This document shows, in pieces, positions 41,501 through 44,700 of a stretch of DNA of 64,000 nucleotides. Origin of the DNA: Burkholderia humptydooensis (GTDB taxonomy: Bacteria > Pseudomonadota > Gammaproteobacteria > Burkholderiales > Burkholderiaceae). The notes under the pieces are model-generated. The model was not told the DNA's origin. It did not search any database and saw only the letters and a list, made by a program, of their open reading frames with translations. The stretch covers positions 558,001-622,000 of the forward strand of contig NZ_CP013382.1 of NCBI RefSeq assembly GCF_001513745.1, in the 5' to 3' direction. The position numbers and the translations under genes are program-made. Within the stretch, counting starts at the first letter, position 1. Each line of letters opens with the position of its first letter.

Positions 41501-41701
41501 TTCGCTGGAGCCTCGTACTGGCGCGTCCCGGCGGAGCCCGACGCGGGACGTTTCGCGGGCGACGGCGGCGGCGCGGACGGCGCGGACGGCGGGCGCGCCC
41601 AGGCCTTCGACGAGGATCTCTACGCGTCGGTCATCGACGCGCTGATCGACCGGACCCTGGACTCGCGAACGGCATGGCAGACCGTCCGATCCGGGCGCTG
41701 A
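17591..41701 (+). CDS. Trans-AT PKS/NRPS megasynthase 2: threonine module and four KS domains
   Basis: This 8036-residue hybrid adds one amino acid and most of the carbon chain. Order: C (HHIVCDG, His176), A (Thr code), PCP (GGDSLS), KS4-DH-KR-MT-ACP-ACP-ER, KS5-DH-PS-KR-ACP-ACP, KS6-DH-KR-MT-ACP, and KS7 at the C-terminus. All four KS domains keep Cys, HGTGT and NIGH. The SAM motif EIGAGTGG occurs at 2746-2753 and again from 7050. There is no AT. The final module is split: KS7 here, its DH-KR-ACP in protein 3. ATG 17591 follows AAGGGAG at a spacing of 6; ATG 17621 (GGGAG, spacing 7) is an equal alternative. The predicted product (saturated alpha-methyl, tetrahydropyran, alpha-methyl alkene) equals C6-C16 of FR901464. 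Probably Fr9DEF/TstDEF (letters from memory). Confidence 0.96.
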   Translation: MKRERDGSKSMSEAKGLAASGGGGAARALTGNDVETWLKRHLMVDAEAPLSRNQRGIWSRQMLYPADPLYNVAVACTVGASFDRALFRRACQRFVNCHQLLNVRIVADGRELVQRVDSARELAWREFDLGETLEACRERARRDADVPFSLDDGPIYRIHLHVAASGETVVLLAVHHIVCDGASVSRWLSTIWQDYRAMKRQCAPSAVPDGASFVDFVKHEADYLDSAAGRKSLAYWRMQCPNGLPPLDAALDPAPAAADASVFATERLSFAIDGALAGRVHAFRKTGSSSPSTLLMGAFALALSAWRGKRCFTLGLPTLGRPGSGFASSIGNFANLVPVICDLDPAQPFSQWLDGCQRYVYRALDHWYPFAELLRALPRHAGAPPSIQAVFAYQKFGDAIDIGALPERLADTIELAFVDDVFQRDEYPVTCEVVEAGDAWTVNLKYKSAVIGGDAARALQRTFVAVLDEALADPDRPVGALTARGDVGETGAPDVPHGDATREPAACAGASLGARFAARSRRDPARRALSFAGRHIAYGELDRDSDALARHLAASGVQRGDLVLLCVAPSPALITAILAILKAGAAYVPVDPSAPPQRVAIIREDSGARFAVTTSDCEASVATVARRIVLDRDGAAIAASAAREPALALPEVRRDDLAYVIYTSGTTGKPKGVMIEHGNVLRLFDRTDPWFGFGEDDVWTLFHSAAFDFSVWEIWGALLYGGRLVILDAAQRKDTARLLEVLADEQVTVFNQTPAAFYAVVRAAESSVPRRPLALRYVVFGGEKLDFAQLAPWIARHGDSRPALINMYGITETTVHVTYAPVTAADVAGASASVIGRPIPDLDVLLLDEQRAPVADGDIGEMYVGGAGVARGYLNRPELTRERFVEIAGARCYRTGDLARRNARGELEYVGRNDAQVKIRGYRIELGEIEAAVNQHPDVGQSVVVAHEHANGTRHLVAYYVARKPGAHDDARTRDLRAFVAGKLPDYMVPAFFVALAELPVTGNGKFDRRALSLRPIVLASAGHDAAASETEARVRELWRQVLGVAPAHLDQGFFEAGGDSLSVVLLARAIEQAFDCAFAPANLFRFATVREIAGHLVASQGAGRAAAAANEADASPVVPDYYDDSLAIIGISCEFPGAADHQAFWANLLAGRESAERLSRAALDEAGVAPDLASHPDYVPVRFTIPGKTSFDADFFKLSAKLAEFADPQSRQLLMHAWKALEDAGYAPGRLDATGVFVSTGNSGYQSLLDNAADIEHNDRYLAYVMSQVGSTAALISYHLGLTGPSMHIGTNCSSSLVAIDAAFKSLRAGECRQAIVGASTLFPHANAGFLYQPGLNFSSTGHCRTFDADADGMMAGEGVAVIVLKNARQAVEDGDAIHAILRSVAVNNDGSQKSGFYAPSVQGQGRVIRAALERAAGVEVASIAYVEAHGTGTRLGDPVEVMAIDEAYRQRTEARQFCAIGSVKPNIGHLDTAAGLAGCIKVALALQHRMIPPTINVVTPNPAIDWAASCFRVQREASPWPEGAHPPRAALSSFGLGGTNAHAILEAGPELPVAPRDADAPAAEPQLVLLSAAVPRLLPIMARTLSAYLAAHPNLPFGAVAATLQLGRQPMRHRLAIIAADAREAGALLERYADAAQGATAAPLPAAIACSRPGDAAPEPDAANAAAPAIAEGLARRDLAALAALWVEGHDVDWSPLHAGAPVRRVHLPTYPFARRHHAVAGVPAAPRTAAARPAAGAPAGLQLDVQLGDNGARQVHVRLRRDDYYLDEHRVDGRRVLPAVMTFELLRAAAMTDAAVPGAACLRIERVVWLRPVVCDDETLPLCVELAARSPGQDWRAPVPFALTGVDAATGEPIVFAEGGLALDTRADADDEDAARRVAPAMLRQALAEQRIDGADWYRWIAAGRVRYGPAYLGLVEAGWNDAGLTARVRLPESRCGSLAAFPLHPALLDCALQASVALDLVRRHGGNPAKWPRAALAEQKLPFFVERVDVFAPLEADVWVRVQDHETASMAREARHDIFIHGASGALLVAIRHFVTRALPGATAHEATADHTDHTDAADAADAADAADAADAADAADAAAAAELRTLTIGWTPLDDADEAGVSTTPVVLFGIGETPPAALAACFAGRLARYVPLRAEPDGTALAALPADAALVFALPALAARVDDAALIDAQRDGVIAAFRWLQALIRHGFEHADLDCTFIVERTQRVRDDEPIAPAHAGVIGLAQSLAGEYRHWRVRLLDVSAFAALPAPARWPRASQQVVFAWRDGRWHARGLVETAAPAPRPTLYRQGGHYVVLGGAGGIGRTWTETMIRRYRARVVWLGRKPRNREIEDEIARLGAFGPAPIYLQADATDLASLRRARHRLAELGVDALHGVVHSALVLDDHGIASMSDAQFARALDAKVATSVNLARAFGGCDLDFMLFFSGTISFANAAGQSNYAAGCSFQDAYALAMADEWRCAVKLVHWGYWGSVGVVATPEYRRRMAAAGVGSVEPELAMQRLAQFMQDNHMRQMAVESRPRASGAAVATTPPAADAPHGGAPAADYRQHRLRHGASPLARRADALREHNGLRDPAVERAALLKVREALGALDALPVGRAPDGAWLPASGSRLAAAYERWYQESCRQLLRYALIDASGAVAAQALDDADEAWAQVRDRYRAHPSVRAGIELMDTCLRSLPAILGGGIAATTVMFPDSSMQLVENVHRNHPIADYFNEGVAATVTDYVRHRVAREPGARLRILEIGAGTGGTSSKVLPGLLPWREHIDEYRYTDLSKSFLFYAEDTYAPAAPFLKTAILDIEAPPANGHPHADKFGSYDIVIAANVLHATRNIGRTLRNAHAFMRDGGVLVLNEMSENCIFSHLTFGLLEGWWRYDDEPARIPGCPGLFPAEWQRQLERVGFDDVHFPLDSALPLGQQVIVAQCRQAGRPAPERDDAAGEAVARDGGALEPTLAALLADVLRMDADGIDRARSFSDIGLDSILAIQLTNRLNAYFGTRLGTIELFDHNTVARLAAHLAGQHRVTNEASGATQAAAPSVPGAPAGPVAPAAPAPARQAAPVADDALERMTAMVREQVASAVRAGVDEIDPHRSFADQGVDSIIGVQLVNRLNKRLGLRIATTVIFDHNTVGRLAAHLCERHGAALAAPDTAPAGMEPSPRAGRAAALDVAPACAIARAPAAAPDPLPRVPPADGTRTIHAVTIDGPGEIEDLSIANVAPRELAHDEVRVAVRAFSLNFSDLLCTRGLYPNMPPYPFVPGNEAAGVVIEVGAGVTALRPGDEVVCLCQGCHAEQLVCSAGQAFGKPAGWTFEEACALPIVGITMIDAFRKAAPARGERILIQTATGGTGLIAVQLAMHHGMQIYATAGSEAKLRHLRELGVAHAINYRTHDFAQELARLAPGGVDVVINTLGGNALQKGLDSLAPGGRYVEIAMTSLRSARSVDLSSLSDNQTFYSVDLARMGARAPQRIAQHWDELVSLTARGIIRPTISKVVAFRDVHDAYRRLADRENIGKIVVRVGEPDEPALRSRAHGTTRPMRGDASRGAAEAGGAARAGARATHDDDIAIIGMSGRFARSPDLDAFWSHLASGTSLIGPVTRWDLGGGEARCETGSFLDDPSLFDPFFFKISGTEARYMDPQQRVFLEEAWKALEDAGYAGEPGGERRCGVYVGCSGGDYPLLFPGPGAPDSDTRARPPIQSYWGNAVSIIPARISYFLDLHGPAVAIDTACSSSLVALHMACMALRNGEISMALCGGVFVQCTAGFYQQAQRAGMLSTTGNCYAFDARADGFVPGEGVGAIVLKRLADAIADGDHIDGVIVASGINQDGSTNGITAPSARSQEELETGVYDRYGIDPRGLQMVEAHGTGTPLGDPIEFTALANAFGRYTQDRAFCALGSVKTNIGHTTTAAGIAGVLKILLALRHRQLPPSCNFESGNPAIDLDASPFYVNTRLRPWSVEPGRRRMAAVNSFGFSGTNAHAVIAEAPPVAAEGRRLARGEPELLVLSAQTREQLDRQLARMAEFLSGEAARDLSLSDIAFTLAVGRRRMRYRWACVASRVEDFIAHCRAGVPASPSSSGPVFHGDANASLSPRDADEGAPADPAAQACHFVAGGRLDPARWAGRGCCRVRLPVYPFACESYWVEMPAPARNPWPPLEAGEAGEADGVTRRFSRRLDGSEPFLRDHRVHGEPWLPAVVYWEMTRWSVRQAAPDAPATDQVVLRDVIWRQPLSLGAGPRIVEVRLDRDGVAASRFRFAIESRPDGANGAAAALTHCSGLVEIVRTDDAGASCLLDPAAFRRQAEELDVADCYRAFAALGIEFGPSHRGLKKLYRYRGQLLAQVGRAGMAGIDDGYLLSPTITDAALQANIGNVLGAEPDALPVPYAMDSLTIVDAPRDPSWVWVRPGLDGERGAAGTRHDIEVFDDGGRLLLAMRGCRSAPARRRRGATPAHPLVHAAADGPEPRYRSEFDGTEFFLDGHRIAGMKVLPAACYLEMVRYVNARASAPGGVLRELVWLAPYQVPDLADGARPAPVTTWVDAGAERRCRVASTREGGEQVLHFVGRWELAPDAALAAVDVDVDAIARRATERLDHDALAALVEGASSFGEPFRVMTWLRHGVDEALAAYRLPAGRSEPFHWHPGILSAAFGAVEMWIAARGETGVHRLPYGIDSVTDYARPADAGYIHVRRVSGKGAKLERYDIDLLDADGRIATALRGYSVRPWLPGERPDATGAVERAAVPVTTGTSRWCDAPLSAAAPARAGAAVDRLFIAPDHDAALHAWLRELDPAARLCRLPCEAGAGDDDGPARARRIEDAYRQAFEAIRAIADAAGARDAHLLMLIPDASHDDVMPSLQALAATAALEYGRVAAKTVRYAAAGIADASAVAYRERLRGELLHVDAHEPEVRVALDGGRQARRVATAALPDRAAAGERGGGALAVRPLEAGDVVWLVGGMGGIGRHVAHDLARRGLRVTISGRRIDPAGWAAFAAAAGAARARLDTLAVDVANPRDVERAVAAIMAKHGRLDAVIHAAGVIDDAYLRHSSAADAGAVFASKLHGGANLDHATRDLDLKCFVLFSSLSALGSPGQAAYAVANAYLGRLAVRRNREALAGTRRGRSFAIGWPLWLDGGMAMAPARRAMMRERTGLDALTTAQGLAVLDAVLNACPVATPEDSVLLVASGVDRSRIVRALDARFALAAADAGTAAGRAAREPADVDFAARGACAGSTRDSAPEPTQLRAAVLDALRATVAAQQAIDAAKIDDGALFLDLGYDSISLIGLAQDLGARIGLTLQPTLFFEYPVLGAVADHLVETQFDRLAAHLGGRPAQAEVAADVSPASDSVRAAKPDADPQPPLLDALLAIVAERCGNSARAVAADSSVQRLGLASLDIIALAAMLSDALSINVRPTLFYECADLRALAEQLAHARPDLPPETLAALIARPARPAQAAGAAASVEPGPRTGAATPREHIAVIGMSCRFPGSNTPGEFWRNLVDNRDLIGHVAGLRATSSSGAAAPLEGGFVDDIERFDPQFFGLTPMEAEFMDPQFRQFLQCAWRAVEDAGYRIGDLAKRRVGVFVGVTTSDYRDLWLSRIGAESAGHLGLAHFMIANRVSYQLDLRGPSEVIDTACSSSLVAIHRACESLAGGNCEIAIVGGVNVIANPAVTEAAAAAGMLSPDGRCKTFDRSADGFGRGEGVGVVVLRRAAEAIAAGDHLDAVIVASGENHGGRASSPSAPNPDAQRELIVDTYRRGGIDPASVGYIEAHGTGTALGDPIEIKALVRAFAELAEGRPCAAPHCAIGSVKANIGHLEAAAGISAFIKTVLMLRHGRIPGNPHLKQPNPYLELAGSPFELVRETRDWPASRRRAGVSSFGLGGSNAHIVLDAADAYLPAAARGASRSVPGPVAIGLSARRPAELDAIVHALHGWLSSTTAAMPSLQDLAFTLDRGRDAHPCRLAFVAADLDEVRRKLARAGAGGDAAALAAHGIAVGHAGAARHEAELAAAYRSLGGFAAEVPRELDAWAHGEIDTWRGALAAQGRRISLPTYPFAGKPYWLPDAQPTAAEGAARVDAGAAPATLHPLLHRELPAEAGARRFAATFSGDEFFLADHRVRGQRLLPGVASLEMALAAACFAAGETGEHGESGAVLRNVVWSRPLVWDAARPGVVMNLSAGSAARAWRFSFGTGTGTGDDACGEGEIALTGPLPARALDLERMRGERDGTRMPAEACYRRYREVGIEYGPGHRGLERLYLGRDDVLAELVLPAGLADGAGAFRLHPGLLDAAWQAVIGLATDRGPREASLPFALDEMRIVRPPRASRLWAWIRPGRDGEASVDMDIALPDGRIAIELRGLHTRKQPAPAPRELAAACADGLLPVGEVTLSPVWEPLPVTAHDAAWPAGPGELWVFGGDDAVRAALGGTRAVVCFDGLDGPEDALHRVLRSRKGTAAAPHLLWISAGGDDPGLDPDALVARQSRGILPLFRLLGTLINAGFDSAPLALTVVTRNLHALGGGHTDVSDAGIVGLAGAVAHEYPHWTVRHWDIDAPAGDDGRFFGGLDAHLAATADADGDVRVHRDGRWYRQRLARVVDEGSAEPAYREGGVYLVIGGAGGLGRTWSRRMIERFGAQIVWLGRRAPNDEIRAHLGALSALGRGGVTYLQADAADPVALKRAHAEIVERFGGLHGIVHAPIVLADRSLAQMDEAQFRLGYDAKLKTCVNLYPLFAREPLDFVLFFSSLNAFSRSAGQSNYVAGCTFADGYARKLGTLLDCDVKVINWGYWGDVGIVAGGRHRERALASGLDSIGAEDGLRAVDALLARPGVQVAYVKTARPIAARHYDPATVIRRYPRTIPAVAAGRLAPRATPAADLDALSRETLTFRRRAGALVERLMLATLQQASLAPTSGASVPASRFDAQLRACAPPHAEVYAKWLAQSHRLLVAAGHLAADGDRLSCRAPEDSLDALWQDWRRLADEHERSPGCVAQLELLESCLRALGEILRGRVAATDVMFPDGGMSRVERIYRNNPVSDHFNAVQSEVIAAYVEARVRMQPDVQLRLLEIGAGTGGSTDGLLRRLEPWRANIAEYGYTDVSKAFLIHGETRYGERHPYLRTRRFDIEQAPAAQGIGEDRYDVVLATNVLHATASMRDTLRHLKATLHRFGIAVVNEVSEVNVLGHVTFGLLPGWWLSADPELRISGGPALSPDTWASLGAAEGLRALAFPAREQHALGQQVIVFESDGVVRVTQPAAASRDAAASETQPALAAFGEPAPRAHAPDDAASPPSDGALFDAALAFVQRLVADTLKLDADELTPDEHFQALGLDSILVVQLTKQLRGYFDDVTSPLLFRVSTVRALTEHLLRTERDKLLGHVRGAAPPARVPAHAAGSAAGAAVEPGERRAAVPAAADDGIADTDVAIIGMSGRFPRAPDLAAFWRNLRDGVNCIGEVPPSRWRWQDYYDPEPGKAGKIYTRWGGFLDGIDRFDSLFFRISPKDAEKMDPQERLFLEEAYRAIEDAGYTPHGLSEAGSVGVFVGAMNGAYNAQPNFWSIANRVSYCFDLSGPSMAIDTACSSSLTALHTALESLQCGSCDVAIVGGVSLIVDPVQYQGLCAMTMLSPGDRCKAFGAGADGFVDGEGVGAFVIKPLRKALADGDAIHGVLKGSAINAGGKTLGYTVPSPVRQSDTLRRALERAGVTPAEIGYIEAHGTGTALGDPIEIAALTDVFGGEQGGTGASCAIGSVKSNIGHLESAAGFAGVAKVLLQLRHRQLVPSLHAAEGNPEIDFGRTPLRVQQQLADWAPRVSRSGRPVRIAGVSSFGAGGANAHVIVTEAPTRRDVPAPRAKGPAILVLSARSADRLHRKVADLVHHLEMDGAGVSLTDLAFTLQTGREPMSWRAAWVADSVEAALDQLRAWLSREDAAGADTSARGLRGAAQADVDARRLLERDDPAALARAWRDGAQVDWARLYDGAAARPRRVHLPTYPFAGASYWRVPAEPDAGRFAGDGGGADGADGGRAQAFDEDLYASVIDALIDRTLDSRTAWQTVRSGR
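17690..20890 (+). other. NRPS module C-A-PCP predicted to load threonine
   Basis: The C domain has an intact HHIVCDG (18113-18133). The A domain has YTSGTTGKPKG, and the specificity positions read by alignment to GrsA are D708 F709 W712 N751 V779 G781 M807 V815 H816 K1006. That is DFWN-V-GMVHK, one conservative change from the standard threonine code DFWNIGMVHK. The PCP serine is in GGDSLS (TCG at 20771). The threonine supplies the nitrogen for the amide and the hydroxyl for the first pyran ring in FR901464-type products. Confidence 0.9.
20960..28165 (+). other. Module after Thr: KS4-DH-KR-MT-ACP-ACP-ER
   Basis: KS4 (TNCSSS, Cys codon at 21470; HGTGT; NIGHLDTAAG) extends the aminoacyl unit. 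DH has DEHRVDGRRVLP (His codon at 22904) and HPALLDCALQ. KR (LGGAGGIGR, QSNYAAG) and C-methyltransferase (ILEIGAGTGGTS from about 25820) follow, then two ACPs (LDSIL, VDSII). A medium-chain reductase ER (about 27175-28165; GNEAAGVV, QTATGGTGLIAVQ) lies after the ACPs. Full reduction plus methylation gives CH2-CH(CH3)-CO, matching C13-C11 of FR901464. Confidence 0.88.
23768..23839 (+). repeat. Eight 9-bp tandem repeats coding (Asp-Ala-Ala)n
   Basis: Seven perfect GATGCCGCC copies and one GATGCCGCG lie in frame in the linker between DH and KR. They are preceded by a short Asp-His-Thr repeat (from about 23750). This is a low-complexity linker, likely length-variable between strains. Confidence 0.92.
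28270..33870 (+). other. Pyran-forming module: KS5-DH-PS-KR-ACP-ACP
   Basis: KS5 is intact (TACSSS, Cys codon at 28775). The first DH (about 30080-30900) has RDHRVHGEPWLP and TITDAALQ. A second DH-like domain (about 30955-31750) keeps His4476 in GHRIAG but reads HPGILSAAFGAV where HPxLLDxALQ is expected, so the catalytic Asp is Ser4641. This loss is typical of pyran synthase (PS) domains, which catalyse oxa-Michael addition. KR and two ACPs follow. The second ACP reads LGLASLD, lacking the usual Asp before the phosphopantetheine Ser. Confidence 0.85.
33980..39640 (+). other. Module KS6-DH-KR-MT-ACP
   Basis: KS6 has TACSSS, HGTGTALGDP and NIGHLEAAAG. DH has ADHRVRGQRLLP and HPGLLDAAWQ. KR has IGGAGGLGR and QSNYVAG. 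The methyltransferase has LLEIGAGTGGST (Glu codon at 38738). The ACP has LGLDSILVV. The complement predicts an alpha-methyl, alpha-beta alkene, corresponding to C8=C9 with its methyl in FR901464. Confidence 0.87.
39795..41700 (+). other. KS7 and C-terminal docking region (split module)
   Basis: KS7 keeps all catalytic motifs (TACSSS, HGTGTALGDP, NIGHLESAAG) and is the last catalytic domain of protein 2. After the post-KS linker, the chain ends with a short helix-like acidic/hydrophobic tail (YASVIDALIDRTLDS). The matching DH-KR-ACP opens the next protein, so the module is divided between two polypeptides, a common trans-AT arrangement. Confidence 0.85.
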
Positions 41702-41757
41702 ACACGGCCGCGCGGCGGCCCTTCGGGGCCGGCCCGCGCGCCTCCCACGGAAATCTC

Positions 41758-44700
41758 ATGGCTAATTATCATCTCGACATCTTTGGGCAGGTGGAGCGCA
41801 ACGGCCTGCCGCGCGATGCGGCGCTCGATCTGCTGCGCCATTACCGGCGTTCGGGCTGCGTCGACGACACGGGCGCGGTGCGCTGGCTGCATGCGCCGCC
41901 GGCCGACGCGGCACGCCGCGCGAACGGCGGCGCGCGTGCGCTGCTGTACTGCGCGCTGACCGGACGCGAATTTTTCCTCGCCGATCATCGGGTCGACGGC
42001 GTGCGCGTGCTGCCGGCCGCCGCCTACTTCGAATTCGTGCGCGCCGCGCTCCGGCATGCGGGCTTCGCGTCGGCGGAAGGTTTCGCGCTCACGCACGTGA
42101 GCCTCGAACGGCCGCTCGCGATCGACGGTGACGGCGACGATGCGGACCGGCTGCTCGTCGTCGAACTGCTGGCCGACGCACGCGGACGAATCGGCTTCAC
42201 GCTCGCCTCGACCGGGCGCGCGCTTGCCGAGGTCGCGCCATGTCTCGACGCGAGTCCGCGCGCGGCGCTGGCCGCCGACGCGGGCTTGAGCGTGCACTGC
42301 ACCGGCGTCTACCTGCCGGAACCGATGCCGGGCGTCGATGCCGGTACGGAGGCCGAAACAGGGGCGGATACCGAAGCCGATGCGCCCGACGCGAGATCCG
42401 GCGCGCCCGTCTACGACGCCGACGCCTGCTACCGCTTCTTGGCCGCACGCGGCTTCGAATACGGCGCGCGGCAGCGCGCGCTACAACGTATCGTGCTCCA
42501 CGGGCCGCACCGACTGCACGCCGATCTCGCGCTGCCGGCGCCGCTCGCGGCGAGCCTGCCTGCCATGTGGCTGCATCCCAGCCTGCTCGACGGCGCGCTG
42601 CAGGCCGCCGCCGGCTTCTATCTGGCGGAGCCGGTCGGCGCCGAACCGGGGCTGCCGTTCGCGGTCGACGAGATCGCCGTTTGGCGCGCCTGCGAACCAC
42701 GGATGCGGGCGCGCGTGACGCGCCACGCGGCGGACGCCGGCGCGACGACGCGCCTCGACGTCGCGCTGTACGGCACGGACGGCCGGCTTTGCGTCGCGCT
42801 GAAGGGGCTGACCTCGCGCACCCGGCGCGCGCGCGCCTCGCGCGACGACGCGTTGCTGCTCGCGCGCCCCGAATGGCGCGACGAGCCGCTCGCGGCCGAC
42901 GCGCGCGCCGCGCGGCAACCGGCGCGGCACCGGATCCTGCTGGTCGGCGATCTCGGCCGAGACGGCGAAGGCATCGCGCCCGGTGAGGCCGGCGCGGCGG
43001 ACGCGCTCGCGGCAGCGCTGCAGGCGCGATGGCCGGCCGGATCGGCGCGGCCGGAGATCGTCCGCGTCGAGTGCGGCCCGGCCCCGGAATGCGACGATCC
43101 GATCGAAACCAGCCTGCGCCTCAAACACTGTCTGCAGGACTGCTTCGCAACGCCGTTGCAGTTATCCGAACGATTGCTGGTGGCGATCGACGATGCGTCG
43201 CCGCTCGTGCGCAGCGCGCATGCGATGCTGAAATGCGTCGCGGCCGAATATCCCGAGTGCGAAACGCGGTGCGTCGCGTGGGCAGCGCGCGCCGGCGTCG
43301 GCGAGATCGCCGACGCGCTCGTCGACGAGGCGCTCGCGCGCGACAGCGCCGACTACGTGCGCTACGCGGCGCGCCGCGAGGCCAGGCGCTGGGCGCCGCT
43401 CGCAGCCGATGCGCCCGCGCATGGATGGCGCGACGGCGGCCGTTACCTGATCAGCGGCGGCGCCGGCCATCTCGGCCTCGCTTTCGCGCACGACATTGCG
43501 ACATCGGTCGCCGCGCCGCGCCTCTTCCTGCTCGGCCGGGGCGACCCCGACGCGCTCGACGCGCGGCAGCAGGCGCGTCTGCGCGAGATTGCCGACGCGG
43601 GCGCCCACGTGACGCGCTACCGTGTCGACGTGACCGATGCCGACGCGCTTGCCGAGGTGGTGGCGCGCATCGAGCGCGAGCACGGCCCGTTGCACGGCGT
43701 GCTGCATGCGGCCGGCGTGGCTGAGGACGGCCTGCTCGTGAACAAGACCGACGAGACGTGGCGACGCGTGATGCGGCCGAAGGTGCTCGGCGCCGCGAAC
43801 CTCGATCGCGTGACGCGACATATGCCGCTCGACTGCTTCGTGCTGTTTTCGTCCGGCAGCGCCGTATTCGGCAATGTCGGACAAAGCGACTACGCGGCGG
43901 CGAACGCATATCTGGCCGCGTATGCGGAACGGCGGCACGCGGCGGTCGAGTCCGGGCGCGCGCGCGGCCGATCGCTCTGCATCCACTGGCCGCTCTGGGA
44001 CGGCGGCATGGCTGCCGCGATGGCGGATGCGGAGCGGCTTCATCGCGCAACCGGCATGCGGCCGATGGATGCCGCGCTCGGCGTCGAAGCGCTGCGCCGT
44101 GCGCTCGCGGCGCCATGCGTCGAACTGGTCGCGGCCGCCGGCGATCGCCGGCGGCTCGAACGGAGCCTGACGGGCGCCGCCGATGCGCAGCTCGCCGAGG
44201 CCGGCAGCGCGAGTGCCGGCGCCGCGCCCGCGCCGGAACGGTCACGCGCCGATGCGGCGGCCCTGCGCGGCGCCGCCGCGCGGCTGCTTCAGCGGATCGT
44301 AGCCGGCGAGTTGAAGCTGCCGCCCGAACAGTTGCGGACCGACCAGCCGCTCGACCAATACGGCATCGATTCGGTCGACATGATGAAGGCGACGCGCGAG
44401 CTCGAAAAAACGTTCGGTATCCTGCCGAAGACGCTGTTCTTCCAGTACCCGTCGATTGACGAACTCGCCGTACATTTCGCCGAGCGGCATTTCGCTGTGC
44501 TGGCCGCAATGGCGGCGCCGGGCGCGGCCTCGCGCACCGCGCCGACCGCCGCGCCTCGCGCGGTCGAGGGGCTGATCGAAACGCCGGCCGAAACGCCGGC
44601 TGAAGCGCCGGCCGAAGCGCCGGCCGAAGCGGCGGCTGAAGCGCCGATCGCCCGGCGCGCCTTCGACGCCACCGCGCCGGGCGACGCGGCGCGTTCGGAC

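Noticed and set aside
41230..41757. Upstream extension of the third megasynthase overlapping the second
   Set aside because: The extra residues are the Arg-rich shadow of protein 2's C-terminus. A docking-like helix starts cleanly at ATG 41758.
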